A stretch of 64,000 bases of DNA from JABDBE01 sp049585795 (GTDB taxonomy: Bacteria; Acidobacteriota; Terriglobia; Terriglobales; Acidobacteriaceae), in NCBI GenBank assembly GCA_049585795.1, contig JBAVAQ010000045.1:1-64000 (forward strand), written 5' to 3'. This document shows, piece after piece, positions 1 to 8,133 of the stretch. How positions within the stretch are numbered: the first letter of the stretch is position 1; each line of letters opens with the position of its first letter. Below the pieces are notes generated by a model. It ran no database searches. It was not told where the DNA came from and saw nothing but the letters and a program-made list of their open reading frames with translations. The position numbers and the translations under genes were made by a program.

Positions 1-126
1 TTCATCGCCCGCTCCATCGCGGCCCTCGGATAAGCTTCCATGCTCTGCATGGTCTCCTATCCTCACCGCCCGCAAAGCGGACATTTCACGTGCTATCTCA
101 ACCGGACATATCATGTGCTACCGACA
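1..126 (+). mobile_element. Probable end of an IS21-type insertion sequence (partial)
   Basis: Two 18-bp direct repeats lie at 78-95 (CGGACATTTCACGTGCTA) and 103-120 (CGGACATATCATGTGCTA), matching at 16 of 18 positions and 25 bp apart. They are followed by CCGACA ending at 126. IS21-family ends carry several sub-terminal direct repeats of this kind and terminate in CA. Bases 1-33 read as the last codons of a reading frame (FIARSIAALG then stop), which could be the end of an IstB-type gene cut off by the window edge; that part is a guess. The family assignment rests on repeat architecture only. Confidence 0.45.
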
Positions 127-244
127 GTCCAATTATTTGCAGATTGACAGGACCACTGCAGCGGAGCATACTTGCCCGCGGTTTTGAACACGTTCCCTTC
201 TGTTGGTTGCCCAGGACTCGATCTGCACTGTTTGCGGAGGGCAC

Positions 245-640
245 ATGACCCCAAATTACCTCTGGCGCGGACTTTCGATCGTCGCTCTGAGCGTGGTTCT
301 GGTTGCACCCGCACGGGCAGATAAATTGCAGACCGAGGGCGAGGAGATCGTGATCGGAATTGTAGCGGTGTCTGCGGCTCTGGTGGTCGGGACCGTTCTG
401 ATCATTCACTATTCGAAAAAGCGGACAATCACTGGATGTGTCAGCTCTGGAGAGACCGGGATGACCTTGACCGACGAAAAGGACAAGCAAATTTACGCGT
501 TGTCTGGCAACACAACGGGTATTAAGTCAGGTGATCGGATGAGGCTGCAGGGAAAGAAAGTCAAGCCGAAGAGTCCCGACAAGACGCTGGTCTGGGAAAC
601 AAGAGAGGTGAACAAAGATTTCGGCCTCTGCCAGCCCTAG
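245..640 (+). CDS. Small membrane-anchored protein of unknown function
   Basis: The protein has about 131 residues. It starts with a signal-like hydrophobic stretch (ending near ARADK), followed by a second hydrophobic segment (IGIVAVSAALVVGTVLIIHY) and a soluble C-terminal part of about 70 residues bounded by two cysteines (TGCVSSGETG and FGLCQP). I chose the ATG at 245 because GGAGGG lies just upstream and it places the hydrophobic segment at the N terminus; an upstream GTG at 203 would add 14 polar residues. The C-terminal part looks like a small beta-rich domain on the periplasmic side or outside. I do not recognise the family. It lies 28 bp upstream of the next secreted-protein gene, so the two may be co-transcribed. 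Confidence 0.6.
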   Translation: MTPNYLWRGLSIVALSVVLVAPARADKLQTEGEEIVIGIVAVSAALVVGTVLIIHYSKKRTITGCVSSGETGMTLTDEKDKQIYALSGNTTGIKSGDRMRLQGKKVKPKSPDKTLVWETREVNKDFGLCQP

Positions 641-668
641 GAGGCTTCAATCCGCGAGGAGAAAATCG

Positions 669-1559
669 ATGAAGAACTGCAAGTCCATGCTGTGCCTACT
701 GGGGTTTGCTCTGGCGTGCACGGTTGCCGTGGTCGCCAGCGACGGGCCAAAACTGACCTTCACGTTCACCAAAGCCAACATACCGGGAGCGTTGCAGACC
801 TACACTTATGGAATCAACAATGCAGGTGTGACGGTGGGCTCATACCGAGATAAGAGCTCGGGGCACGGGTATATTCTCAATGGCAAGAAGCTGACCAAAC
901 TGGACGATCCGAAAGCTCAGCCAGGCAGCACCATCGCCTACGGTCTCAATCCGAGCGGCGCAATTTCGGTGGTCGGCGTCTACAGCACAGCAAGCGGCAC
1001 AACAGTGGGATTTCTGTATAAGAACGGAAAATATACAGACATTCCCGGTCCCACGGGTACCCGGCAGTCGTCCGCGAATTCGATAAACGACAGCGGGGCA
1101 ATCGTCGGCTCGTACGTAGACTCCAACGACGTTATGCACGGATTCCTCTTGAAAGACAAGAAATACACGACGCTGGACCTGCCCGTGGCCACCGAGGGTA
1201 CTGGTGCCACCGGCATCAATACACGTGGCTGGATCGTCTTATATGGGATGGATTCGAGCGGCGCGAAGTCAGCTCTCACAAAAAACAATGGCAAAACTTA
1301 CAAGGCAATCAACGTCCCCGGCTCGGCAGCCTCATTTGCCAACGACCTCAACAGCGCCGGCGACATTGTTTATGAATGGCTGGATTCCAACCACGTAGCC
1401 CACGGTGCACTGTTGCAGGCTGGGAAATATTATAAGTTTGACTTCCCCAAGGCGGTTTTCACTTACAGCGGCGGAATTAACGACAAGAGCTCCATCGTGG
1501 GCTGGTATCAAATCAACAACACCGCCCCCGCATCAGGGTTCAAAGCCACGTACAAGTAA
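669..1559 (+). CDS. Secreted HAF-repeat-type protein
   Basis: The 296-residue protein begins with a clear signal peptide (KSMLCLLGFALACTVAVVAS). The rest is built from repeated units of the form 'GINNAGVTVGSYRD...GHGYILNGKKLTKLD', 'SINDSGAIVGSYVDSNDVMHGFLLKDKKYTTLD' and 'GINDKSSIVGWY' at roughly 40-50 residue spacing. This is the HAF/extracellular repeat pattern, expected to fold as a beta-propeller-like structure outside the cytoplasm. The ATG at 669 is preceded by AGGAG at good spacing. Such proteins are common in Acidobacteriota, but no substrate or partner is known to me. No membrane anchor is visible after the signal peptide. Confidence 0.75.
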   Translation: MKNCKSMLCLLGFALACTVAVVASDGPKLTFTFTKANIPGALQTYTYGINNAGVTVGSYRDKSSGHGYILNGKKLTKLDDPKAQPGSTIAYGLNPSGAISVVGVYSTASGTTVGFLYKNGKYTDIPGPTGTRQSSANSINDSGAIVGSYVDSNDVMHGFLLKDKKYTTLDLPVATEGTGATGINTRGWIVLYGMDSSGAKSALTKNNGKTYKAINVPGSAASFANDLNSAGDIVYEWLDSNHVAHGALLQAGKYYKFDFPKAVFTYSGGINDKSSIVGWYQINNTAPASGFKATYK

Positions 1560-1610
1560 AAAGTTGCGAACGCCGCAAGCTGGGACCCTCTATTCTCAGC
1601 GGCCTCTTCT

Positions 1611-1705
1611 AGAAAAACCGGTCGCGCCCTGTTCCGTCACCAGCACGATTTCCGATGCCCAGCCGCATTTGCTTCCTTATTCAGGCAACTGCAACGGTCA
1701 TTCCA
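1611..1705 (-). pseudogene. Decayed 3' end of an MBL-fold hydrolase gene
   Basis: Read on the minus strand, this segment translates as LPE*GSKCGWASEIVLVTEQ followed by GATGFS. It aligns along its length with the last residues of the intact MBL-fold gene at 2743-3639 (LLEQEAKAAGIEDRVLVMEE then GVTRFF). The DNA also matches, for example TTGCAGTTGC and the shared AGAAAAACCG at 1611 and 2745. An in-frame stop and an indel show it is not functional. It is a relic of a duplicated or replaced paralogue about 1.1 kb away, separated from it by two unrelated genes. Confidence 0.7.
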
Positions 1706-1803
1706 TCTCGGGGCTCCGGCAGTATGTATTTGGGCTGGTCCGATTCACCCAACTGGACAGTCGCCAGATTGCCTCGAGAGACTCAACTGCAGAAGCGTGC
1801 CGG

Positions 1804-2259
1804 TTACAGCTCCGTGTACTCGGGAATATAGTCCTTAAAGAGACCTTTGCCTTCATACATGGTTCGTACCGGGACGCGATCGGCGTTCTTGCTGGTTCGG
1901 ACCCACTCCCAGGCAGCATTGATTTCGGCGGTTGTGAAATAGCGAGTCTCGGCTTGAAGAACGGCGGTTCCAGCGAGCACCATCGCGACCACTTCTTCCC
2001 ATTTGTCGGCCCCGACAACCGCCATTCGCGCAATGTGGTCGGTATATTTTTGTAGGAAGCGCATTTCATCCCAGCGCGCCTTCCGATCCGCGCCCTCCAT
2101 TTGCGAAAGATCGGCAAGAATCCCGATCGGCCGCTGTTTTCGTTCTGCGATCACGAATTCAATCTGCGGCTCAAATGCTTTGACTTCGTCGGCGGTAAGG
2201 CGTCCGACAACTTTGAATCCAATTGCTGATCCTTGGCTTTCGTTTAGTCTTTCAATCAT
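1804..2259 (-). CDS. SpoIIAA-like (STAS/CRAL-TRIO fold) protein
   Basis: The protein is 151 residues from the ATG at 2259, which has GGAG about nine bases upstream; a longer frame to 2382 adds an implausible basic leader. The sequence pattern (IGFKVVGRLTADEVKAFEPQ, GILADLSQMEG, RWDEMRF, DHIARMAVVGADKW, TRYFTTAEINAAWEWV) is that of the SpoIIAA-like family. These are small cytoplasmic STAS-fold proteins often found beside stress or membrane genes. No conserved phosphorylatable serine of true anti-sigma antagonists can be placed with confidence, so a partner-switching role is not claimed. It is transcribed on the opposite strand to the preceding HAF-repeat gene. Confidence 0.75.
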   Translation of the reverse strand: MIERLNESQGSAIGFKVVGRLTADEVKAFEPQIEFVIAERKQRPIGILADLSQMEGADRKARWDEMRFLQKYTDHIARMAVVGADKWEEVVAMVLAGTAVLQAETRYFTTAEINAAWEWVRTSKNADRVPVRTMYEGKGLFKDYIPEYTEL

Positions 2260-2451
2260 GGCTGGGTATCTCCGTTTTCCTCGTAAGTTTATCTTATATT
2301 TTCGGGATGGACGGTGCTCGTCAGAGAGGATTGCTTGGGCAATCGCGACACGGCAACAGTAGTTCGGGAATTGCGTTATCATCGATCCGGGGCTGATGCC
2401 TTTTTCAGAATGATCTTCGGATTAAGCCGTGTTGTTTAGGCCTCGATCCTC

Positions 2452-2727
2452 GTGACAGCGAAAAACAAAACCGAACTGCGATGGATAGCGGGAGGATGGC
2501 TTGTTTCCTGGATTTTGGGCTTTGTCGGGATGCACGAGCCCCTGTGGAGGGCCGTCTGGCTTTGTTTGGCCGCGATTTACGTGGGAGCATTCTGGTTTCT
2601 ATCTCGAGGGAGCGATATAGAGACAGAAGCCGGATTGCAAAGGGTATCGAGCGTCATGATCGGATTAATCGTGGTCCAGATTGCATTCGCGTTCTTCATG
2701 GCATTTCAAGCTGCTAGCACAAGATAA
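2452..2727 (+). CDS. Small integral membrane protein, unknown function
   Basis: The 91-residue frame starts at a GTG and has three hydrophobic segments: WIAGGWLVSWILGFVGM, AVWLCLAAIYVGAFWFL and VMIGLIVVQIAFAFFMAF. Charged residues between the second and third (SRGSDIETE) suggest a loop. There is no good Shine-Dalgarno sequence in front of the GTG, so the start is uncertain and the gene itself is only moderately supported. The overlapping +1 frame (2481-2717) is less hydrophobic and looks like a shadow. Confidence 0.5.
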   Translation: MTAKNKTELRWIAGGWLVSWILGFVGMHEPLWRAVWLCLAAIYVGAFWFLSRGSDIETEAGLQRVSSVMIGLIVVQIAFAFFMAFQAASTR

Positions 2728-2742
2728 CCCGGACCCTTCGAC

Positions 2743-3639
2743 CTAGAAAAACCGAGTCACGCCTTCTTCCATCACCAACACCCGATCCTCAATGCCCGCC
2801 GCTTTGGCTTCCTGCTCCAGCAACTGCAAGGGCTCGTCCATGGGTTCGTGAGAGAGTTTGAAGGTTCCGTAGTGCATGGGGACCATCCAGCGCGCTTTCA
2901 AATCAAGGAATGCGCGGGTGGCGTCGGCGGGATTGGCGTGGACGTTGCGGAAGGACGGCGGATTGTAAGCTCCGATGGGCAACAGCGCCAGCTCGGGCGC
3001 TAAGCGCTGTCCGATCTCTCGGAAGCCGGAGAAATAAGCCGTATCGCCAGCGTGATAGACAGAATGCTTGCTGTCACGCAGCACATAGCCGCCGTAGCCG
3101 CGATGAGAATCCTTGATGATGCGCGCGCCCCAATGCCGCGAAGGCACGTGGGTAACGGTAAGGTCGCGATGGCGATAGCTGTTCCACCAATCGAGTTCGA
3201 CCACGTTGCCGAAGCCCAGGTCGGACACGAGATCCAGCACGTGATGCGGGACCACAATGGTGGGCGGATCGGCACGGCGCATCCGCGCCTGCTGAACGAT
3301 GGCCCGCAACGACGGCCGGTGCAGATGATCGAAGTGCGCATGCGTAACCAATACCAAGTCGATGGGGGGAAGATCGCGCAGCCGCACTCCCGGCTGCCGC
3401 AGTCGCTTCAGCACAAACAGCCAGCGGGCAAAATTGGGATCGATGATGACGTTCTGGCCGCCGATCTGCACGAAAAAGCTGGCATGGCCGATGAAGGTTA
3501 ATCCCAACTCTCCGTTGCTGACCAGTTTTGGTTTGTAAGCCTGGCCGGTTCGCGGAGTCACGGCCGAGTGCCGTACCAGAGTGCCAAACGCACGCGCGCG
3601 TTTGCGGAGAACGGGATTCGTAAGCGTTGGCTTTAACAT
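2743..3639 (-). CDS. MBL-fold metal-dependent hydrolase (UlaG/NAPE-PLD-like)
   Basis: The 298-residue protein carries the metallo-beta-lactamase signature THAHFDHLH (residues 99-107), the early segment GHASFFVQIGGQNVIIDPNF, a later AGDTAYF and a terminal MHYGTF histidine. These match the UlaG and N-acyl-phosphatidylethanolamine phospholipase D-like branch, which binds one or two metal ions and hydrolyses phosphoester or lactone-type bonds. The substrate cannot be read from the sequence. No signal peptide is present, so it is probably cytoplasmic. A decayed copy of its 3' end lies at 1611-1705. Confidence 0.85.
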   Translation of the reverse strand: MLKPTLTNPVLRKRARAFGTLVRHSAVTPRTGQAYKPKLVSNGELGLTFIGHASFFVQIGGQNVIIDPNFARWLFVLKRLRQPGVRLRDLPPIDLVLVTHAHFDHLHRPSLRAIVQQARMRRADPPTIVVPHHVLDLVSDLGFGNVVELDWWNSYRHRDLTVTHVPSRHWGARIIKDSHRGYGGYVLRDSKHSVYHAGDTAYFSGFREIGQRLAPELALLPIGAYNPPSFRNVHANPADATRAFLDLKARWMVPMHYGTFKLSHEPMDEPLQLLEQEAKAAGIEDRVLVMEEGVTRFF

Positions 3640-3958
3640 CTGCTCCTGGCCGAAGTGACGGCTTCGGGTACAACTGCCTCAGCGAGCGGAAGGCTGGAAG
3701 AAACATCGTTTCCAGCACGTTTGCGACGCTTGGGCGTGATCTGGCTTTATTCTAAGACAATTCGCTGGCGATTGCTTGACCGTAATGCAGCAGTCAGTTC
3801 TAATCCTTTAGGGAACTTTATTTGTTTCAAGGCGACACGTTGCGGAGCAAATTCTCTACAGCGAGCATTGCGACCGCAGAGACCGTAGAGACGTAGCTTG
3901 CTACGTCTCCTTCTTAGAGGACATGTAAGTTATTTCGGGACCAACTACAGGAGCCAAA
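3640..3958. repeat. Intergenic region with a perfect GAGACGTAGC palindrome
   Basis: This 319-base gap holds no credible gene. Its main feature is a perfect inverted repeat, GAGACGTAGC (3888-3897), a two-base loop, then GCTACGTCTC (3900-3909). A near copy with one mismatch occurs inside uvrC at 51614-51635, so it belongs to a dispersed REP-like family. No T-tract follows, so it is not a typical terminator. The ribosome binding site of the next gene (AGGAG) is at the right edge. Confidence 0.65.
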
Positions 3959-4840
3959 ATGCGGGTTGCATTCTTAGGATTGGGAATCATGGGGCGGTCG
4001 ATGGCGTCGAATCTGGTCAAGGCCGGCCACGAAGTCGCGGTGTGGAATCGTAGTCAAAGGAAAGAGGTGGAGGGCGCACGCAGCGCGGCGTCTCCGGCCG
4101 AGGCAGCGCGCGACGCTGAAGTCGTATGGATGTGCGTGTCTGACACCAAAGCGGTAGAAAGCGTTCTGTTTGGGCCGCAAGGCGTGCATGAATCCTTGAA
4201 GGAGGGCATGACGATTGTGGATTCTAGCACGATCTCGCCCTCAGCCACGCGCCAGTTCGCCGATCGTGTGCGTCCGCAGGGTGTGCAATACGTCGACGCG
4301 CCCGTGACCGGCTCCAAAACCGGCGCGGAAAGCGGGACGCTGATCTTCATCGTCGGTGGAGAAGAATCGGCCGTTGAGAAACTGAAACCGCTATTTGCCG
4401 CGATGGGCAAAAAGATCTTCCGCATGGGCGAAACCGGCAAGGGACAAGCCGCAAAGCTGGTGATGAATCTGCAAATCGCGCTCATCTACGAAGGCTTCGC
4501 CGAGGCCCTCACTCTAGCCACGAAACTTGGCGTCGATATCGAAGCGCTGCTGCCTTTGATCCAGGCTTCGATGGTGCACTCGGGCGTGGTCGAGTACAAA
4601 GCTCCGTTTGTCATGAAACGTGACTTCTCGCCGAACTTCCCGCTTCGCCTGATGCACAAAGACCTCAAGCTGGCGCTTGACGCGGCGAAGGAGCTCCGTG
4701 TAAGACTGCCAGGCCTGGAGACGGTAGAAGAAATCTACGACGTCGCCGACGAAGACGGACACGGCGATCTAGACTATGCTGCGACGTTAACTTTGCTCGA
4801 AAAATGGGCGGGAGTTGAAGTAAAAGGCGCGTCAGCGTGA
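3959..4840 (+). CDS. NAD(P)-dependent beta-hydroxyacid dehydrogenase
   Basis: The 293-residue protein is a 3-hydroxyisobutyrate dehydrogenase/GLYR family enzyme. It begins with the dinucleotide-binding motif GLGIMG (residues 7-12), has the substrate-binding segment DAPVTGSKTGAESGTL (about 113-128) and the catalytic lysine in GKGQAAKLVMN (K166). These enzymes oxidise beta-hydroxy acids or reduce small aldehydes such as succinic semialdehyde or glyoxylate; the exact substrate is open. The first strand lacks an obvious NAD- versus NADP-deciding pattern beyond VWNRS, where the Asn-Arg favours NADP(H). AGGAG precedes the ATG. It is cytoplasmic, and no operon partner is apparent. Confidence 0.9.
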   Translation: MRVAFLGLGIMGRSMASNLVKAGHEVAVWNRSQRKEVEGARSAASPAEAARDAEVVWMCVSDTKAVESVLFGPQGVHESLKEGMTIVDSSTISPSATRQFADRVRPQGVQYVDAPVTGSKTGAESGTLIFIVGGEESAVEKLKPLFAAMGKKIFRMGETGKGQAAKLVMNLQIALIYEGFAEALTLATKLGVDIEALLPLIQASMVHSGVVEYKAPFVMKRDFSPNFPLRLMHKDLKLALDAAKELRVRLPGLETVEEIYDVADEDGHGDLDYAATLTLLEKWAGVEVKGASA

Positions 4841-4999
4841 CCGGCGGTCGCTTTTCTGTGGTCAGCTTTCTCGACGGAGGTTACCCGCCGGTACTTCCGT
4901 AATGCAACCTCTCTCGCTATTACAGAACTATTACACACGGCGCGGACGGTCCCTGCTAGGTTAGTTTTATAGCACCTACAACGAGTAAGGGACCCCGCA

Positions 5000-5893
5000 A
5001 TGGAACTTGAAGCACTACATCGTGAGCCAGCCGCCGATAACGAAATCAACTGGGTAACCGCAACCTTCATGGGCTTGTTTCATGTTGGTGCAATTGCCGC
5101 GCTCTTCTTTTTCACCTGGAAAGCGCTGTTCGTGGCAATGTTTCTGTGGTGGGTTTCGGGAAGCCTGGGCATCGGCATGGGTTACCATCGGCTGCTGACG
5201 CATCGCGGCTACAAGACTCCGAAGTGGGTGGAATATTTTCTGACGACCTGCGCGACCCTGGCGCTCGAAGGCGGACCGATCTTCTGGGTGGCCACGCATC
5301 GCATTCATCATCAATATTCCGATCAGGAAGGCGATCCGCACTCGCCGATCGACGGCAAATGGTGGGCGCACATGGGCTGGATTCTGACTGGCAAGTCCAT
5401 GCATCACGACACGACTACGCTGGCGCGCTACGTGCCTGATCTCGCCAAAGACAAATTCCATGTGTGGATCACGAAGTATCACTACGTTCCCATGATCGTC
5501 TTAGGCCTGATCCTGCTGGCCATCGGCGGGCTGCCGTTCCTGCTCTGGGGAGTATTCATGCGCACCGTGGTCGGCCTGCATGCGACCTGGCTGGTCAACT
5601 CGGCAACGCACAGCTGGGGTACGCGACGCTTCATCACCAAAGATCTTTCGACCAACAGTTGGTGGGTCGCGATCCTGACCTTCGGCGAAGGATGGCACAA
5701 CAACCATCACGCGCACCCGGTTTCCGCGCGGCATGGTTTGCGCTGGTATGAAATTGACATGAACTGGTACGGCATCTGGGCCCTCAAAAAACTGGGCCTG
5801 GCCCGCCATGTGTATCGCGTCAAGCTGAACGAGTTAGACCGCAAGCAAGAAGCAAAAACCGCAACGCCGACGCCCGAGTTAGCCTCGGTCTAA
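5000..5893 (+). CDS. Acyl-CoA/acyl-lipid delta-9 fatty-acid desaturase
   Basis: The 297-residue membrane di-iron desaturase has the three histidine boxes of the delta-9 (SCD-like) family: HRLLTH (63-68), HRIHH (100-104) and HNNHH (233-237). Between them lie the hydrophobic hairpins around 22-55 and 160-200. It inserts a cis double bond into a saturated acyl chain using O2 and an electron donor, which adjusts membrane fluidity. AAGGGA lies upstream of the ATG. No ferredoxin or reductase gene is adjacent. The length matches bacterial members of the family. Confidence 0.92.
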   Translation: MELEALHREPAADNEINWVTATFMGLFHVGAIAALFFFTWKALFVAMFLWWVSGSLGIGMGYHRLLTHRGYKTPKWVEYFLTTCATLALEGGPIFWVATHRIHHQYSDQEGDPHSPIDGKWWAHMGWILTGKSMHHDTTTLARYVPDLAKDKFHVWITKYHYVPMIVLGLILLAIGGLPFLLWGVFMRTVVGLHATWLVNSATHSWGTRRFITKDLSTNSWWVAILTFGEGWHNNHHAHPVSARHGLRWYEIDMNWYGIWALKKLGLARHVYRVKLNELDRKQEAKTATPTPELASV

Positions 5894-6230
5894 ACAGCCA
5901 AGCCCCCCGTCATCCTGAGCGCAGTCGTCGTTCGCGAGAGCGAACGGCGACGCAGTCGAACGACCCCGCGTAGTCAATCCCAGCTAGTCTGATACAGGGA
6001 ATTCGCCGCGTACTACTGTGAGAATTCCCCGACGCATCGTTCCAATCCCAAGAGCTGCGGGGTCCTTCGACTGCGTGACTGCTTCGCGTTGCGAAGCAGT
6101 CACTTCGCTCAGGATGACAGTGATATTGGAACGATGACAGCTATATTGGAACGATGACAGTGATATTGGAACGATGACAGCTATATTGGAACGAGGAACG
6201 AATTCTTTCCCTTCGCGGTAGAATCGTTCC
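5894..6230. repeat. Repeat-rich intergenic region with 20-bp tandem array
   Basis: Two oppositely oriented copies of a TCCTGAGCG-type interspersed repeat are present: CGTCATCCTGAGCG near 5909-5965 and its inverted counterpart ending CGCTCAGGATGACAG at about 6060-6120. Immediately after it, a 20-bp unit (TGATATTGGAACGATGACAG, alternating with CTATATTGGAACGATGACAG) runs 3.7 times over 6121-6194. The array stops 37 bases before the histidine kinase ATG. No gene is credible here. Similar CCTGAGCG copies are seen near 49336-49375. Confidence 0.75.
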
Positions 6231-7196
6231 ATGCGCATCACTAGCCGGCGCAAGGCGACGATTACATTCCTCGTTCTTGGCGTTGGTCTCGCCGGTGTGG
6301 CGGTGGCCGTCGGATTCGGCTGGATCATTCTCAACTGGCGCGAAGGCATTAAAGTCTTTCTGGGCGTGATCTTCTTCGGCGCCATCACTACCGGGCTAGT
6401 GCTGAACACCATTTTTCTGTTGCGCGAGATCCGCCGCAACGAGCAGCACGACAGCTTCATCAACGCCGTCACCCACGAACTCAAGACCCCAATCGCTTCC
6501 ATTCGCCTCTATTTGCAAACGCTGCAGCATCGTGACGTCGACGACGCTCAGCGGCGCGAGTTTTACCGCCGCATGCTCGACGATACCGATCGCCTTCTGG
6601 GCACAGTCGAGCAGGTTCTGAAAGCTGGCGTCGCCGGCCACAGGAAGAGCAGCCGCGAACGCGTGCCTATCGATTTCGCCGATCTGGTTCGCGACTGTGT
6701 CGACGTGGCCCGTACCGGTCATCATCTTCCACCTCAGGCCCTGCGCTTCGAGCCCGCTGTTGCTCATGACGGAGCCATCGTGATCGGCGATCCGGGGGAG
6801 TTGCGCACCGCCGTCTCGAATGTGCTGGACAATGCGATCAAGTATTCCGGCGACCAGGTGGATGTCTCCATCCGCCTTGAAGTCCCCGACGAAAAGCGTG
6901 TGCGGCTAAGCATCCAGGACCACGGAGTCGGCATTCCGCCGACAGAGTTGAAGAGCGTCTTCAAGCGCTTCTATCGCGTTTCCAATCGCTCACTGGCGCA
7001 TATTAAAGGCACGGGCCTGGGGCTGTTCATCGTGCGTGCCATTGCCAAGAAACATGGCGGCCGCGCCTTTGCCGAGAGCCTGGGAGAAGGCCACGGCACG
7101 ACGGTTGTTGTCGAACTGCCGCGCAACCTTTCCCGGCAGAGCGAAGTCATTGCGACCCAGCCCGCCGAGAGCGCAGTGCGGGAGCATCGGGCATGA
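6231..7196 (+). CDS. Sensor histidine kinase, two membrane segments
   Basis: The 321-residue kinase has two N-terminal transmembrane helices (about 11-34 and 42-64) separated by only a few residues, so there is almost no extracytoplasmic sensor. The HisKA box follows directly (AVTHELKTPIASIRLYLQTL, phosphoacceptor H82). The ATPase domain shows the N box NVLDNAIKYSG, the D box DHGVGIPP and the G box GTGLGLFIV. It probably senses the membrane itself or a membrane partner. The stop overlaps the start of the response regulator by four bases (ATGA), so the two are translationally coupled. A 20-bp tandem repeat array lies just upstream. Confidence 0.93.
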   Translation: MRITSRRKATITFLVLGVGLAGVAVAVGFGWIILNWREGIKVFLGVIFFGAITTGLVLNTIFLLREIRRNEQHDSFINAVTHELKTPIASIRLYLQTLQHRDVDDAQRREFYRRMLDDTDRLLGTVEQVLKAGVAGHRKSSRERVPIDFADLVRDCVDVARTGHHLPPQALRFEPAVAHDGAIVIGDPGELRTAVSNVLDNAIKYSGDQVDVSIRLEVPDEKRVRLSIQDHGVGIPPTELKSVFKRFYRVSNRSLAHIKGTGLGLFIVRAIAKKHGGRAFAESLGEGHGTTVVVELPRNLSRQSEVIATQPAESAVREHRA

Positions 7197-7966
7197 GCCG
7201 CGTGCTGATCGTCGAAGACGAAGCGCACATCGCGCAGGGACTGCGTTTCAATCTCGAAGCCGAAGGACACAGCGTCGAAGTTGCCGGCGACGGCGAGCGC
7301 GCCATCGAGTTGCTGCTGGGCCATAAGGACAACGGCCATAAGGAAAACGGCCATAAGGAAAACGGCCACAAGCAACGTACCCAGCGCGAAGAGTTTGATG
7401 CCGTCGTGCTCGACGTCATGCTTCCGGGCAAGGACGGTTTTGCCGTCGCCACCGAACTGCGCGCCGCGAAGAACTTCGTGCCCGTGCTCATGCTCACCGC
7501 CCGTGGCCGGCCCGAGGATGTGCTCAAGGGATTTGCTTCTGGCGCCGACGACTATCTTCCCAAACCGTTCGAGCTTCCCATCCTGCTGGCGCGGCTGCAG
7601 GGTTTGCTGCGCCGCCGCGAGTGGATGGGCGTCAGCCAGGCGCCGGCTGCCGACGCTTTCTCCTTCGACGGACGAACCATTGACTTTGGCAAACTCGAAT
7701 TGCGGGTCAAGCAGAACACCATCCAGCTTACTTTGATGGAGGCGGAACTGCTGCGCCATTTGGTTCGCAACAGCGGCAAAATCGTCTCGCGCAAAGAGAT
7801 CCTCGAAGAAGTCTGGGGACTGCACGAAGACACCGACACGCGTGCCATCGACAACTTCATCGTCCGCCTGCGCCGCTACATCGAAGACGATCCCGCCAAG
7901 CCAAGACATTTGCTAACCGTGCGTGGCGTGGGATACAGATTCGTGCCCGAGCCGGGGGTTAGCTGA
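7193..7966 (+). CDS. OmpR-family response regulator with repeat insertion
   Basis: The 257-residue regulator has an N-terminal receiver domain and a C-terminal winged-helix DNA-binding domain (FDGRTIDFGKLELRVK to VRGVGYRF). The receiver has the acidic pair EDE (8-10), the conserved Lys in PKPFELP and the phospho-acceptor in VVLDVMLPG at D74. In ordinary members this aspartate is near residue 52. The shift comes from a low-complexity stretch, GHKDNGHKENGHKENGHK (43-60), encoded by four 15-bp tandem units at 7319-7378 and placed before the strand that carries the aspartate. All catalytic residues are present, so it is probably functional. It is the partner of the kinase encoded just upstream. 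Confidence 0.93.
   Translation: MSRVLIVEDEAHIAQGLRFNLEAEGHSVEVAGDGERAIELLLGHKDNGHKENGHKENGHKQRTQREEFDAVVLDVMLPGKDGFAVATELRAAKNFVPVLMLTARGRPEDVLKGFASGADDYLPKPFELPILLARLQGLLRRREWMGVSQAPAADAFSFDGRTIDFGKLELRVKQNTIQLTLMEAELLRHLVRNSGKIVSRKEILEEVWGLHEDTDTRAIDNFIVRLRRYIEDDPAKPRHLLTVRGVGYRFVPEPGVS
7319..7378 (+). repeat. 15-bp in-frame tandem repeat in receiver domain
   Basis: The unit GGCCATAAGGAAAAC is repeated at 7319-7333 (one change), 7334-7348 and 7349-7363, with a degenerate fourth copy at 7364-7378. The period is a multiple of three, so the reading frame of the response regulator is kept and the array encodes Gly-His-Lys-(Asp/Glu)-Asn units. Copies two and three are identical, suggesting recent slippage. 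Confidence 0.9.
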
Positions 7967-8133
7967 TTCACCAAAGAGTCACAAAGGGAACCTTTCTTGG
8001 GGCTCTACTGCGACTCTGTGTCTCTGCGGTAAAGAGGCGGTGCCTAGGCGGAACGTGGGCCTGGAGCAGCTTCTGGAAAAGAAGAATCGACAACATGCCG
8101 GCAGCCGGGGGCGGCTGTCCCCACGCTTTCTTT

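Noticed and set aside
6121..6194. CRISPR-like array
   Set aside because: The 20-bp units are directly adjacent with no spacers, and no cas genes are present.
5984..6230. Minus-strand frame with the peptide ILSEVTASQREAVTQSKDP
   Set aside because: This is the translated form of a common interspersed CCTGAGCG repeat, not a gene.
6971..7909. Long minus-strand frame across the response regulator gene with repeated AVFLMAVFLMA
   Set aside because: The apparent membrane repeat is just the complement of the 15-bp tandem array; the sense gene is an intact response regulator.
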